This document shows, one piece after another, positions 44,414-56,270 of a stretch of DNA of 64,000 bases; positions within the stretch are counted from its first letter, which is position 1; each line of letters opens with the position of its first letter. The position numbers were made by a program, and so were the translations under genes. A model generated the notes under the pieces. The model saw only the letters and a program-made list of their open reading frames with translations. It ran no database searches and was not told the origin of the DNA. Origin of the DNA: Peromyscus leucopus (Eukaryota > Chordata > Mammalia > Rodentia > Cricetidae); the NCBI RefSeq assembly GCF_004664715.2, contig NC_051069.1, positions 14,570,226 through 14,634,225 of the forward strand, in the 5' to 3' direction.

Positions 44414-44767
44414 TCGATATTTTCAAATAAATTTAGGGTTTGGTGTAGGGCCATATTCAGAGCTATCTTTAGCGGCGTGTGGTCCTTGGTCCACAGGCTA
44501 GCCACGGAATGCTAGGCTCTGTGAATGGAAGAAGTGTCTGGAGGAGGGTGAGGGCTGGGTAAGCGATCAACAATATCCACAGTGGTGAGCTTGAAACTCC
44601 TCTTGACGTTTTCCCTCTTTGCTTGGAAAGGAAAAGGTGATTGTTTTTTTGACAGTAAGGAAGCAAGGGATGAGAGTCACGGCAGGTGGGGCTGAGCCGG
44701 ACTGTGGTCTGAGTTCTTCCACCTGACTTTTCTGCGGCTCACAGCACTTTTCTGTCCCTTGTCTTGT

Positions 44768-44870
44768 CCAATCATCATAATGACCCTGTGACAAGGCAGG
44801 GAGGTGATTAGTGCTTCCACTTGACAGTCGAGGAAGAGGAGATACTAAGAGCAAAAGTGACGTTTAGGAG
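44768..44870 (-). repeat. MIR SINE remnant
   Basis: 'aatcatcataatgaccctgt' then 'cttccacttgacagtcgagg' follow antisense MIR order. Confidence 0.5.
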
Positions 44871-45245
44871 AGCCTGTCCGGCACCGCTCTCAGCCACACC
44901 CCCTGACACCTCAGTGTGTGATACCATTTATTTTTAGGTTCCTTAAGAAAGAAGTTCGTAAGTTTCACTGTCCCAGGGGGTTGGATATGGAGTCCAGTTG
45001 CCAGGGACTCAGAAAACATCTAAGATATCCAGGACAGCCCTCCTCCCCCACCTCTGACATTTGCCTTATGGACCTAGATACAAAGACCAGCTTCCAAACC
45101 TGTAACACAGGTCTTTCCCTCAGGGTACTTCTTAAATAACCTTGCTTCTTCCCAGTGTGGCAGCAGAACTTGGTTCCAGCTGGTCCTCCCATATCTGTTT
45201 CCTTTCATCTTTCTTTTTGGCATAAGGCTAGATAGTTTTTTTTTC

Positions 45246-45247
<2 letters not shown>

Positions 45248-45293
<46 letters not shown>

Positions 45294-45354
45294 GTAGGTG
45301 TGTGTAGGGGTGTGTGTGGTGTGTGTAGGTGTGTGTGGGTATGGGTGCGGGTGC
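45248..45354. repeat. (TG)n microsatellite with degenerate GT-rich flank
   Basis: About 22 TG units to 45291, then a TAGGTAGG/GTGTGTAGG-type degenerate array to about 45354. Confidence 0.95.
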
Positions 45355-45921
45355 ATTTGTGCCAGGCTGTCATGTATTGGTTAGAGGATACCTTTGGGAA
45401 TCAGTTTTCATCTTCCACTGTAGGTTTGGGTCCTAGGTCCATCTTGCCTCTTTAAATTCAAACTGCTCCACTCAGACACGAACTCTGGGGTGTACTCTGG
45501 TCTTTCCCCACAGATGTTTTCCCAAATCACCCATTGCAGGCACACAGTCTTCTGCTTCAGTTCCCCAGCCCAGCCTCTAGTCTAGAAAACACAAGCAGTT
45601 TATTTGGTATTTTCCCCTGGAAGACTCCAACACCTCTAGACCCTTTCTCAGGATTATTTTTTTTTCTTTTGCAAATAACAGAAGCAGGAAACATGATCCA
45701 AATGAGCTTTAAAAGAGAATTCCACAGAAAATTCCAGACCTAGATCATACTGCTCAGAGAACACAGGCACATGTACATAACTCAGTCACATGTCAACTCT
45801 CGGCTTTTCATTCCTCTTTACTGGCTTTGTTCAGGCAGACCAGAAGCAGAGAGCTTCAGAAAGTGCAAGCATCCTCAGCAGAAAGAGAAATGCCCCCTTT
45901 GTTTTAACAAAGTAGACCAGA
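45355..45921. other. Unique sequence, nothing recognised
   Basis: No exon or SINE signature. Confidence 0.35.
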
Positions 45922-46175
45922 GGGGCTGGAGAGATGGCAGCCAGTGAAGTGTTTGCCATGGGAACTTGAATTCAATCTTCAGCACTCATGTAAAAGCCAG
46001 AGCAGTGTTTCGCACCCGAGGCCAATTCTGGGAACGTGGAGACAGGAAGATACTCAGGGCTAGCCAGTCTAGTTGAATCAGAGAGGTCCAGGTTCAGTAC
46101 GTGTCCTTGTCTCGAATATGATGGTGGAAGACTGAAAAAAAACACGCTCACATAGGTGCATACAGACCTGAACAT

Positions 46176-46176
<1 letters not shown>
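45922..46176 (+). repeat. Composite tRNA/B1-type SINE
   Basis: 'aggggctggagagatggcag', 'cttgaattcaatcttcagc', 'ggctagccagtctagttgaa' and a CA-rich tail that became the next microsatellite. Confidence 0.7.
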
Positions 46177-46222
<46 letters not shown>

Positions 46223-46237
46223 CACACACACACACAC
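46177..46237. repeat. (CA)n microsatellite
   Basis: About 30 CA units with one CG interruption. Confidence 0.96.
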
Positions 46238-46761
46238 CAGATCTGAGCCCCAGTGGCTCAAATGATATCACATGATCATCCTAGTCAACCATAATGGCCA
46301 GGAGAGTGGATATTGTGATTGGCCAACTGTAGCCACACAGTGGGATGATTATCTAGGAAAGCAGAGGGGTGTTGCACCCAGAGGAAAGTGTTCTTGCTGA
46401 GTGGAGGGGAGCTGGTCAGGTTAGGAGGATAGATACACATCGAATGCATGCTGGTTTTGCATTACTTCACCCTCATGACTGCCATTTTCTCTTCTGTTGC
46501 CTTTTCTAGGGCCCGTGACAATGTTCAAGTCCCTCCCAGCTCATATGAACAAAACCTGTGCTCCATCTCAGGCTAGAACACACCCTTCCTCTCATCCACT
46601 CTTTAGCCTCACCAACCCATCCTCTCCTCTGTCTCCAGAGCTTGGGCAACATGGAGCTTGCCCTGCAGCCCTCTGCAGCCCTGCTCTTCACCGAGTGTCT
46701 GCACCTGCCTTTCTCCTCTACACTGCGGCTCACTCGCCCTCTAGATCAAGCGTCCTCTCTG

Positions 46762-46982
46762 GGACTGGGGATGTAGCTCAGCTGCTAGAGTACTTGCCTA
46801 GCCAGCACAGAGCCTTGGGTTTGAGTCTCAATAATACATAAACCAGAAGTGCTAGTGCATTTCCGTAATCCCAGTACTCAGAAGGTGGATGCAGAGGATC
46901 AGGGGTTCAAACCCAGTTTTAGTCACAAGTTCAAGACTAGCTTGAGCTATATGAGACTTTTTTTTTTTTTTTTTTTTTTTTT
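46762..46982 (+). repeat. B4 SINE ending in a T-run
   Basis: ID head 'ggactggggatgtagctcag' with 'cttgggtttgagtctcaata', then B1-like 'ttccgtaatcccagtactca' and 'gagctatatgagac'. A sense-strand B4 should end in A, yet a 25-T run (46958-46982) follows. Confidence 0.8.
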
Positions 46983-47129
46983 AAAGAATCCTCTTCTCTG
47001 GGAAATCCCCTTCCAATGTCTGCAACAGAAGAATGTATCCCTTCATCTGGGCCACCAGAGCCTCTCTACAAATGTTCCATGGTCCCTCTAAACTTGCCCT
47101 TACCCTACAATGTTCTGCCAGCCCTCCCA

Positions 47130-47190
47130 CAGCTCTCTCTACCTCCCCCCCTCCCCTTTTCTTTTAGATTCTGAGCTCCTCAAGGCCATG
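47130..47190 (+). repeat. LINE-2 3' end fragment
   Basis: 'tagattctgagctcctcaag' followed by 'gccatggtcactgac' matches the L2 phrase 'gtaagctccttgagggcagg'. Short and decayed. Confidence 0.45.
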
Positions 47191-47494
47191 GTCACTGACT
47201 AAAAACCACTTCTCAAGGAGTTTGTCTTTTGTGTGGCCCCCCGACTCCAACCTTACTGCAATGCCAAGTCTTCTAGAATCCTACAGGTTTCGGGGGGGAC
47301 CACAGGCTTTAAGGGGCATGAAGGCTGGCTAGATGCATTCCCAATTAATTCAGTAGATGCTTAATGAATATTTTATGTGCCAAGAACTAAGATAAGCGAT
47401 GGAACCACAGAAGTGATTCAGGCATGTCCTGGAAGTCACTGTGTGATGGAGAAACGAAGCCCTCTAAGAGGCTGCTCTTCCCTCGGTCTCTCTC

Positions 47495-47578
47495 CAGTTC
47501 CTTCCCTCCCACCTGACACATAGTCAATGCCTAATAAACAGTTGCTGAACAAATAAATGAATAAATGAGTGAGTGAGG
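47495..47578 (+). repeat. LINE-2 3' terminus with GAATGAAT-type tail
   Basis: 'cctgacacatagtcaatgcc', 'taataaacagttgctgaaca' and 'aataaatgaataaatgagtg' are the L2 3' terminal phrases. Confidence 0.7.
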
Positions 47579-48460
47579 AAGCTAATGCCATGTAGGGGAG
47601 AGATAAGGTGCTGCTGGGGAGTTGGGGAAGGAGGAATTGCCAGGGAAGGATCATTTCATTTATTTCTTATTTACTGAGGCACGGTGCCAGTTTCTGGAAT
47701 TCTGTGAAGGGGCATTTGTCTCCTGCTCTCAGAGATTCCCACAGCCTGGGGGATGAGACCAGATGAGAAAAATCAATGCTCATAAAGAGAGGGTGGGAAT
47801 TACAGAGCATAGATATACTGAGAGCTGTGGTCAGAGATGGGCAGAGGAGGAAGGAGAGAAGGTTATGGATTTATTGGCTGGTCAATTGGTGTGCTTTAGA
47901 ATGTGAGCTGTATGTTCTCAGGCCTTTCCTCGGCTTTCAATGGGAGCCCTAAGGAAATATGACTCCAGTTGCTCAAAAAAGATTATGATCAATATAGGAG
48001 AAGGCAACCCATGGACACCATAGGGTCTAAATGTCTGGTGACATAATAAATTCATGACAAAAGAAGCCATATAACAACAACAACAACAACAACCCTTAGA
48101 TTTACCATGGGCCCAGGTGGTCAGGGCGGGCTCCTGAAGTAATGACTCCCTTGAGTCTAGATGTCTCTTAAGGTCTCTAGTGGGAGTCTGGGGACCTTTT
48201 CTGGCAGGGTTTATTCAGTAGGCAGCAAAGAGTCTTGGGAGAGGATGAGGTAGGGAGATGTGGTTAAGATGGGCAGTTTAGATCAGCTGCTCTGGATATA
48301 ACGTGGAGTGTGGGCTGGATGTAGTGCTGCAAGGCAGCGTCCAGAGCACCAGTGAGGAGGCTCTGTCATGTAGCCAGTGAAAGGCAGTGGCCTCCGTCAC
48401 ATCTTTCGTCTGAGGTAACCCAGCTTGCAGAGCTGGAAGACCATTTGAACAGGTTTCTTC
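47579..48460. other. Mostly unique sequence with a (CAA)n run
   Basis: Includes (CAA)n at about 48074-48093 and an L2/MIR3-like phrase 'tatttactgaggcacggtgc' near 47.67 kb. No exon. Confidence 0.4.
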
Positions 48461-48800
48461 GGGAGCTAGAGGGATAGCTGAATGGGCAAAGCACTTGCTG
48501 CTGTAAGCAAGAGAACCCGAGTTCAAATCCCCAGCATCCACATGAAAGCTGGGCACGATGGTGCACACCTGTAATCCCAGCACAGGGGAGGCATCAGAGG
48601 AGGCAGACCAGACCCTGAGGGCTTGCTCACCCGCTAGTCTAGTCCCAATGGTGTGCTCCAGGTTCAGTGAGAGAGAGTTTGTCTCAAAAAATAAGATGAC
48701 AGATAGAGGAGGACGCCTGAAGTTGACCTCCGGCTTCCACACATGCCTACGTCGCACAGACTCTCTCACACACAAACACATGCATGCGTGCAGGCATGCA
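48461..48800 (+). repeat. Composite tRNA/B1-type SINE
   Basis: 'gggagctagagggatagctg' head, 'gagttcaaatccccagcat' B-box region, 'cacacctgtaatcccagcac' B1-like part, 'gctccaggttcagtgagag' and a 'cacacatgcctacgtcgc' tail. The 178-codon minus-strand frame across it is a shadow. Confidence 0.85.
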
Positions 48801-49309
48801 TATACCGCAAACAAACTGGTAAGAACCCTTCAGTTCACGGTCAAGTGAAGGCTTTGGGATGGCTCCAGTTTACTCACCCATTCAGTATTTGTTGAGCTAG
48901 AACTATGAACAGAACACTCCCCGCTCCCGACTTTCTTGAGCGCCTATCATCATGGTCATCTCAGTAGCTGTAGATTGCTCCCAGGGGAGAGCAAAGTGTC
49001 AGGATAACACATCTGGAAGGTTCTCTTGGCGGGCAGTCAGCATCCCCACTTCTCCCACAGCCCCTTGGCTAATAAGCCGTGAGCCTCTTCCATTTGATCC
49101 CCAGCAGAGCCTAATGAAGTGGATGGTGGTGCCCATTATGTAATGACAATGTGTGGGCAAGGACTCCCCGGAGTGCCGCTGACAACCACCTTCCTTAGAG
49201 GGACTGAGGTGGCGGGCAACGGGAAGACACTGCCATGGGTGAGGCAGACAGAACGTAGGGAGACCCCCATCCGAGGCAGGGGGTAGATTCTTGGATGCCT
49301 GACAGTAGC
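48801..49309. other. Unique sequence, nothing recognised
   Basis: No exon or repeat; precedes the candidate conserved block. Confidence 0.35.
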
Positions 49310-49595
49310 CCTAGGACTTCAGGGTGGGCCACGCCACTCATCAAAACAGCATGGGCAAGCCACAGAATGCTAATCAGATGCAGAACTCAGGATCTAAGAC
49401 AATCATCACAACGCAAAAAAATACACAAAATAACCAGGCAGCCTTTGTAATTAACTTCCGCTCCCTTCCAGCAGTCATTTGGAGTTAATGGTTTCTTAAT
49501 TCAGAGCTCATTTGGTGACTTTAATTTCCAATTAATTTTGCCGATTTTCCTCCAAGGCGTTCATGATGTGATAGAAAATTCCTGCATGGCGAAGT
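49310..49595. promoter_or_regulatory. Strong candidate conserved non-coding element, TAAT-core cluster
   Basis: Repeat-free AT-rich island. Homeodomain cores appear in 'gcctttgtaattaacttccg', 'gagttaatggtttcttaatt' and 'ttaatttccaattaattttg', with 'gaatgctaatcagatgc' upstream. At least five TAAT/ATTA cores lie within about 110 bp. No open frame, splice site or repeat family. Confidence 0.45.
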
Positions 49596-49728
49596 CCCCA
49601 CCCCAAGGGACCTGGAGGGGGTGGCAAAGGGAGAGGCTGAGGTCAGGGAAGCCTGGACTCCTGCCTAGGGGTCTGGAGTCTGAGGCTCCTGGGTTCTGGA
49701 GGTCTTTGGGGGAGTTTAGGGCCCTCAG

Positions 49729-49762
49729 AGAGCCCTCTTCGAAGAGCCCTCTTCTAAGAGCC
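49729..49762. repeat. 14-bp tandem repeat, 2.4 copies
   Basis: 'agagccctcttcga' then 'agagccctcttcta' then 'agagcc'. Confidence 0.9.
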
Positions 49763-50201
49763 TGGCAAGAGCTGATAAGGAGTTGGTAACACTGGTGCAC
49801 TTGGATTTCTCTTGCAGAAAGATCTGATTTGTAAGAGTGGATCAGAAGAGTAGCCCAGCCTGGAGAAGAGGGTACTTTTCCTTCTGCCAGGCAGCGGGGA
49901 AGGGTGGGGAGGTCTTGGTCTGGGCCAACACCATGGCAGCATAGCAATATGAACCCAGACACTGCTGTCCCATACTCTTCCTCTGCTGTCCAGAGATGGC
50001 ACCACTGGACTCCAACAGCTACCCTGCTGTCACAGACTCTGTCAATGTTCAGTGTCCTACCAGTGCCTGAGGTGCCGGAACCCTGAGGACCAGAGATATC
50101 TCAAGTACTGGTGCTGTGGCTCCACTGTGCCATGGCACTCTTTCAGGTCAGCTCCCTACATCCCACCTGGGGGTGGTAGTGAAGACTGAAATCTTGTGCA
50201 A

Positions 50202-50328
50202 GAGCCAGGGAGATGGCTCAGACCCTAAGAGCACTTGCTGCTCCCTTAGAGTTTGGTCCCCAGAACCCACTGCTGCCTGTAAACTCCAGATCCAGTGGCT
50301 CTAACGCCTCATGACCTCTGTGGACATT
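50202..50328 (+). repeat. B3-like SINE, internally shortened
   Basis: 'agccagggagatggctcag', 'gagcacttgctgctcccttag', 'ccagatccagtggctct' and 'gacctctgtggacat'. Confidence 0.7.
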
Positions 50329-50529
50329 TTGTTTTTTAAAGCATGGTGCAGAGGGACAAGTTTTAGGGCTCAGACACCAGTGGGTACTAGCACTGACCAT
50401 GTCCTTAACTTCCTCATCTCCCCACCAGGGGTTCAGCTTCTCCGGAGACCCCTGCTATGTGCAAAATGGTTAGTAACAAAGTCTATCCACGTTGTTTTTG
50501 CTGCTGTTGCTGCTAAGTTTTGGAACAGG

Positions 50530-50712
50530 GCCTTGAACTTCTGACCCTTGTCCCTCCATCTCCCAAGTCCTAGGATTACAGGCACAAGCCACCATTTTTG
50601 AGACAGAGTCTCATCCTATAGTTGAGGTTGGCCTAGTCCAGGCTACCCTTGAATTCAGTGGCAATCCTCCAAGCTCTGGGATTGCTGGGGTAAGCTGCTA
50701 CGCCTGGCTGTG
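50530..50712 (-). repeat. Two B1-like antisense fragments
   Basis: A monomer-like piece (50530-50595, 'cttgaacttctgacccttg' to 'ggattacaggcacaagcca') abuts a second (50597-50712, 'tttttgagacagagtctcat' to 'cgcctggctgtg'). Old, diverged. Confidence 0.65.
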
Positions 50713-51139
50713 ACAAAGTCTTGACAAGTTCTCACATTGTGGCTTCATAAAGTAAAAACACAGCTCTTCCCAGGAGATCTCCTGCCAGAGAGTAAGACGT
50801 GGAACAGCAAGAGAGTCAGTTCCTACAATCTGCAGGTGTCAGTGGCTCTGTGCCCAGGGGGCAAAGAGCTGCTACCGAACCGGGTCACAGTGACCTCTCC
50901 ACACCCACTCTTGGAAAATCCATTCATCCTCAGGCCCTGGTGGGATGCCTGACTTCTCCTGGGGTCCTCACATGCTGTTCTTGTCCACTGTCCTCGTTAG
51001 CATTAACTGTCTGCTTGGCATGGCCGAGAATCACCTGGAGAAAGAATCTCAATTGAGTAATTGCCGTTATCAGGCTGGTCTGTGGGCATTGTGTGAGAAA
51101 TTGTCTGGAAGATTGGGCTGTTTAAGGAAGCTAGTTGAG

Positions 51140-51330
51140 TAGCAGCCAGAACAAGCCAGAGCATTGTTCCTCCACGGCTTCTGATCCAAGCTCTTGAGTG
51201 CCTGCCTTTGCTTCCCTGGATGATGGACTATGACAGGGACCTAGAAGCCAGGTAAACCCTTTCCTCTCCACAGTTGCTTTTGGCCAGAGTGTTTTGTCAT
51301 AGCAACAGAATGAAACCTCGTCTGCAAATT
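51140..51330. repeat. Rodent interspersed repeat end, family not named
   Basis: 'gcttccctggatgatggact', 'agccaggtaaaccctttcct' and 'agttgcttttggccagagtg' then 'agcaacagaatgaaacc' are ordered phrases of a common rodent repeat whose class I cannot name with certainty. Confidence 0.5.
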
Positions 51331-52639
51331 CTCAGAGGCAGAGTCACAATAACCACCATTGCCTCTTGCCTTCCCTGAGGGGACAGGCACTTGCTACTGT
51401 CACATGAGGATGTGCCCTTCTCCCCAAGGCCCTCTCACTGAGACAAGGGAACTGCAGGAGGGTATGCCGCACCCCTTACACTCCCAAAACTGTTGATGTG
51501 AAGAGGATGATGCGCTCTCTGATCTTCATCGCCCCTCCAAGGATGAGAGCACCCGATGTCCTGAAGCAAGGCTGGGGCAGGGCAAGGTGGTAATGGAGGG
51601 TAAACAGGTGTGACATAAATGTTTTTCTTTTTCTTTTTTTCCCATCTGCCTCTCCTTCTCCATGCATTACACAGCAAAACCACATTCAAGGACTGCTTCC
51701 TCCCCACAGGCTGGGAAGGCAAACGGATGTCCAGGCAGTGCACTCTACTTACCATTATTCCCTTGGTCCCATCCACCCCTCCTTCCCTCAAATCCCTCAA
51801 AAGTGTCCATGACCGAAGCTGCTGTCAGATCAAAGGGCCCGCGGGAAAACTCCAGGCACAAGACCTTGCCAAGGAAGGATGCTTAGAGATCTGTGTGTGG
51901 CTGTTCGTCCCAACTTCAGCAAGCGAGGAGCTCCCAAGTCCAGCCAGCCATTCACCCTGAGGGGAGGAGGGAAGCTCACAGGTCACACAGCGCTCCAGAC
52001 AGTTAGTTAGGGAGCTCAGAAAGTTACAAGACTCACAAGGCCACTCCCCGAGGGAACAGCCACACTCAGGTGCTGGGGAGAGGAGACCCTCTTTGGGGGA
52101 GCTGCCTTTGGACTGGGTGGGAGAGCTGTAGATGAACAGCTCTCGTGACTTGCCATCCACGTTAGAGTAGGCTTTTCAGTGACGTAGCTGCCTGTGAGGT
52201 ACCTGTGAGTAACCCCAATAAACTCCGGTTCACAGAGCCAGACTTCATCATGTCATCACCACTGGCCCATCTGGGGTGAATGGATCACACAACAGCAGAG
52301 CCAACTTTACGCTGAGAGCCAAGGCTACGAGGTGGTGTGCAGTGTAACCACAGGGCCCACCCGTGAGGCTGGAGGTCGGCCCACACGGAAGCCTCTGTGT
52401 CGGGGTCCCCGCTCTTCCACCTCTGTGCTTCACAAGTTCAGCTCTGACCATCTCCCCTTTTCCATCAGAAACTGTCCTAGCTTTCAAACCCTGTTGTGAA
52501 CGCACATGGGTTCCTTGGGGTCTCACGGCTGCTGTTCTCTGGATGATCTTCCCTCCTATTAGAGGTTCCAGCTGAATTTTTGAAGCCACCCTTTCTCAAA
52601 TTTGCCTCTTGCTGTCAAGCCTCAGGACCTTTGGAAAAA
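51331..52639. other. Unique sequence, nothing recognised
   Basis: A short T-rich run at 51.62-51.64 kb. No exon signature. Confidence 0.4.
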
Positions 52640-52992
52640 AATCTCTCTCTTTCTCTGTCTGTCTGTCTCTGTCTCTCTCTGTGTGTGTGCGCATGTGTGC
52701 ACAGAAGTGTGTATACCATGATGCATGTGTGGAGGTAAAAGGATGACTTGGAGATTGATCTTTACCTTCTACCTTTTGAGACAGGATCTCGTGGTCTCCA
52801 CTGTGTACCCCAGGCTCTCTGGCCTGTAAGCTTCCAAGCATGTCCCTATCTTTGTCTCCCATTTTGCTGTAAGAATGCTGGGACTACAGGCATGTGCTAG
52901 TGCATCCAGCTTTCTGTATTTCCTGGGGATCTGAACCCAGGTCCTCGCGCTTTTATGGCAAGCATTTAACCCACGGAGCCCTCTTCCAGCCC
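52640..52992 (-). repeat. Composite tRNA/B1-type SINE with TC/TG-rich tail
   Basis: Tail side (TCTG)n/(TG)n at 52640-52692, 'accttttgagacaggatctc', 'gctgggactacaggcatgtg', 'ctggggatctgaacccagg' and 'taacccacggagccctcttc'. Confidence 0.75.
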
Positions 52993-53919
52993 ACCCCAGG
53001 ACCTTGGCAGTCTTGCTCAGTTTGTGTGGTGGAAATTCATCCTCAATGTGGAGACTGAGACCAAAGGAAGATATTGACCATGGGGTCCTGGCACTAAGAA
53101 CCACCAACCTCTTCCCTGGTGCCTATGCTTTCTTCTAGCCCCCCCCCAGATGTGTCCCCCCCAGATTCTGGTGAACATGGTAGAATTGTGGTCATCAGAG
53201 TATTCTGTGTCTTCTGGCATCCAACTAGATGAACAATCCCCCAAACCTTGAGACAGTCAGCAGAGAGCTGGCCACCCTTAGAACCTTAGCTGCTGGATTG
53301 GTCATCTGGAGTCCAAGAATTTGTATTTGTAACCACTTCCCAGGAGGTGTCAACACTGCTGGCCCAAGGACCGCGTTCTGGGACGTGCTGCCCTAGATGT
53401 GGGGGAGAAGTAAACCGTGTGCCTCTGTCTCTGAGAAGTCCTAGCACCAGCTCTCTCCCACCCTGGCTTGTCACTCCGAGCCCTGGGGAAGGGTTTGGGT
53501 TTCATTCTTATAATAAAATCACTGACAAGAACACACAATTCTCTGCAGGGAAAATAATCACAGTGATCTATACAGTGGTATACTGTAACAATATCAACAG
53601 CAGTGATAATAATAGTAATAATGTGATTATTATAGAATGTCATTGACTCTAATGTGCTAAACCCAGATGGATCTGAGCAATAGAAAAGAATTACTGATAT
53701 ATACAAATACTGCAGATGCCTAGCTTGGCTGTGTTTGGAGCCACTGGAGTGATGGTGACGTCTCTCCTAACAGGCACAGTTGCTCACTGAGGCCAGGTTT
53801 TCAAAGAACTTCTTGCTGGTTTTATTTTAGCAGCAATGGCAGGAAGCAAGGGAGGTGGGCAAACCACTCTGATTTATCACCGAGGCTCCCATTTGCTCCT
53901 CCAAGCAGCCTTCATTCAG
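52993..53919. other. Unique sequence with an AAT-rich patch
   Basis: 'gataataatagtaataatg' at about 53.61 kb is a degenerate AAT microsatellite. No exon. Confidence 0.4.
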
Positions 53920-54200
53920 TAAGTGTGTTTGAAAGGCTCATGATGTCAAAGACTTGGGCAGTGGTCGGGGTGGGGTTGTAGAAAAAAAAACACAAATTAA
54001 ACATAACTCTACACAAATCACAATGTAAATTAAATTGGAATTCAGAGCAACAACTGACTTTTTTTCAGTGTAACTACATTACCTGTGTGGTATAAGCCAT
54101 ATTTGGACCCCCCAATTTATTTATTATTCATCTGCAATTTGGATTTAATGCGATGCCCTGTGTTTTTATTGGCTACACCAAGCAAACCTATTGAAGAAGG
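53920..54200. promoter_or_regulatory. Strong candidate conserved non-coding element
   Basis: Long AT-rich, repeat-free island: 'cacaaattaaacataactc', 'gtaaattaaattggaattc', 'ccaatttatttattattcat' and 'ttggatttaatgcgatgcc'. Several TAAT/TTAA cores, CDX/HOX-like 'tttatta' and no coding frame. Confidence 0.4.
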
Positions 54201-54916
54201 CAAGAGGGACGAGAAGAATGGGAGAGATGTCTTGTATTCTTAGAACAAGCTCACAGCTGATGGGAAACAAAAAGTATTCAGGCAGAGAGTTCCAGTCCAC
54301 ACCAGCAACTGTATTAGAACCTTCGTGAGCAGAGGAATCACTTGTGACCTTCGCTGGTCTTCATCTTTCTACTAGGAAGGTCCTGGTGGGGCCCAGAGGC
54401 TGTACCATCAACCTGTTCTGGTGAATACAGGTCCTGATGATTGAGATGATGGTGATGGAGGAAGCAGAGAGGCTGGAGTGGGGACGAGAAGACTCAGTTC
54501 ATCTTTAAGAGGTAGGGGAAAAGCTGCTTGGGAGGAGCTAGCTGGTGGGCTTGGCCAGTAAGGTGAGGGAGGATGTGTCCCAGGAGGAGCACAATCTGTA
54601 AAGTCACAGGGACAGAAAGAAGCCTGGGATCTGAGAAAGACGTGGTAGGGATGTGGTAGGAGGGGAGGCTTGAGACTGAGGTAGTGTAGGACTTGGCATT
54701 TGAGGGTCCATGGGATAGACGGGGCCTCAGACAGACTACCCCAACCCACTGTGGCCAATGTTGAGTTGAATGAGCGTCTGAGGGGTAGTTCACTCTGCCT
54801 GGAGGTCGAGGAAGGCGTCCTGCACTCGGCTTCAGGACCTCGGGGTGGAGGGAGAAACGTGTCTTTTTCCAGAGAGGAGAAAAGCAAATAGCCCTTAGCA
54901 GGCATGCCCACCCTTT
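54201..54916. other. Unique sequence, nothing recognised
   Basis: Two overlapping minus-strand frames (167 and 155 codons) lack motifs and homology cues. Confidence 0.4.
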
Positions 54917-55092
54917 AAAAATTTTAGTATTTGGGGCACCGGATGGGGACATGGTTTGCATGTGCCACCGTGTGTAGGTAGAGCTCAGAGTGCAGTTTTC
55001 AGGAGTTTTTTCTCTCCTCCCACCATGTGGGCCCTGGGAATGGAAGTCAGGTGTCTGACTTCATGGCAAGTGACATAATCCCTGAGCACTGT
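54917..55092 (-). repeat. tRNA-derived SINE, antisense, diverged
   Basis: 'gcatgtgccaccgtgtgtag', 'gagctcagagtgcagttttc' and 'ccctgggaatggaagtcagg' match the family at 21.53 kb. Confidence 0.65.
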
Positions 55093-55936
55093 GACAGGAC
55101 ACTGTCATCTATGAAGTCACACCTGAGAACACCATGCAGTAGAGTTACTGTGGAGAGGCAGGTTAAAAAAAAACAATTCACATTTTAAGTAAGTTTACAG
55201 TTTTGTATTGGGGCACACTCAGCTATCTTTGGCTGCGTGTGCGTAGCCTGTGGGCCTCAGACTGGGCATGCGTGCTAGAGGGACCAAAGTGGGTCTGTGT
55301 TTGGGATGGCTATGAGTTTCTGGAGAGCAGTGGTCTCATCTGAGCTGTCACAGCATTTCCTGTGCTTGGCATAGGTCCTTATTAGTACAGGGCAAGAGCA
55401 CACCCAGGGGATGGGGTGGCTCACAGCGCCCCCTCCCCCCAACTCCAAGACCTCTCTCATCTCACTTACACCTTCATACCGTGGTCAGAGCATCAGGAGA
55501 GGAGAAACTGGTGACGTGGGCAGACTGGAGCTTTCTTCCAGGTGGGGTTCTAGAACCGTGAATCGTGGCAGTGAATGTGTGGCCTTGGGATGCTTCAGAG
55601 CCGGTGGCAGCTTTCACAAGGTCTCCTCTGGCTAGAGTGTATCATGACACCCGAGGTGGGTGGCTACTGTCCTTCCGTGTGTATCCTGTCCTTCTTCCTC
55701 TTGCAGCTCGAGAGTCACCTCCCTGTCAGCTGAGTCCATGCCCCCCATCAGAATAAAAAATCTTCACTTCCTGGCCTCCCTAGATAGGGTCCTGAGCTGA
55801 GTTCTGGCCAAGAGGGCAAGGCAAATGTCCCCTGATTGTGAGTGTGGGTGCAGAACAAGAAGAATATATTATTCTAGGCATTCCAACCAGGAAGGCAATT
55901 AACATCAAGGGTTGAGCACTCATGAAATAAGATGAT
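55093..55936. other. Unique sequence, nothing recognised
   Basis: No exon or repeat signature. Confidence 0.35.
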
Positions 55937-56270
55937 GAGCCAGGGAGAGGACTTGATGGGTAAAGTGCTTGCCACGTAGGCGTGAGGACCTGAGTTTGGA
56001 TCCCTAGAGCCCATGTAAATCCAGGCACAGCAGTGTACATGTCTGTAGTCCCAATATTTCTTTGGTGAGATGGAAGGTGGAGACAGGAGAATCCCTAGAA
56101 CAGGCCAGCTGGCCTGGGGTATGCAGCGTTACAAAGCCATGTCTCAAGATAGAAGTTGAGACCGGACATCCAAGCTTTTCCCCTGGCCTTTCCTCTGGCC
56201 TCCACACATGCACTGTGGCATGCCTATGCCCACCTTCACACACATGAACATGCACACACACCCCCAGATT
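55937..56270 (+). repeat. Composite tRNA/B1-type SINE, diverged
   Basis: 'gagccagggagaggacttga', 'ggacctgagtttggatccct', 'gtctgtagtcccaatatttc' and 'ctctggcctccacacatgc'. Confidence 0.7.

Noticed and set aside
46470..46740. Strong polypyrimidine-AG acceptor followed by an open frame
   Set aside because: 'ttctgttgccttttctag' looks like an acceptor, but the frame after it has no coding signature and no donor I can pair with it.
46762..46838. tRNA-like segment with A- and B-box resemblance
   Set aside because: It is the ID-derived head of a B4 SINE, continuous with a B1-like body, not a tRNA gene.
48278..48814. 178-codon minus-strand frame
   Set aside because: Most of it is the antisense of a composite SINE.
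54408..54961. Overlapping Ser/Pro-rich minus-strand frames
   Set aside because: Compositional openness in pyrimidine-biased unique DNA, with no family motif.
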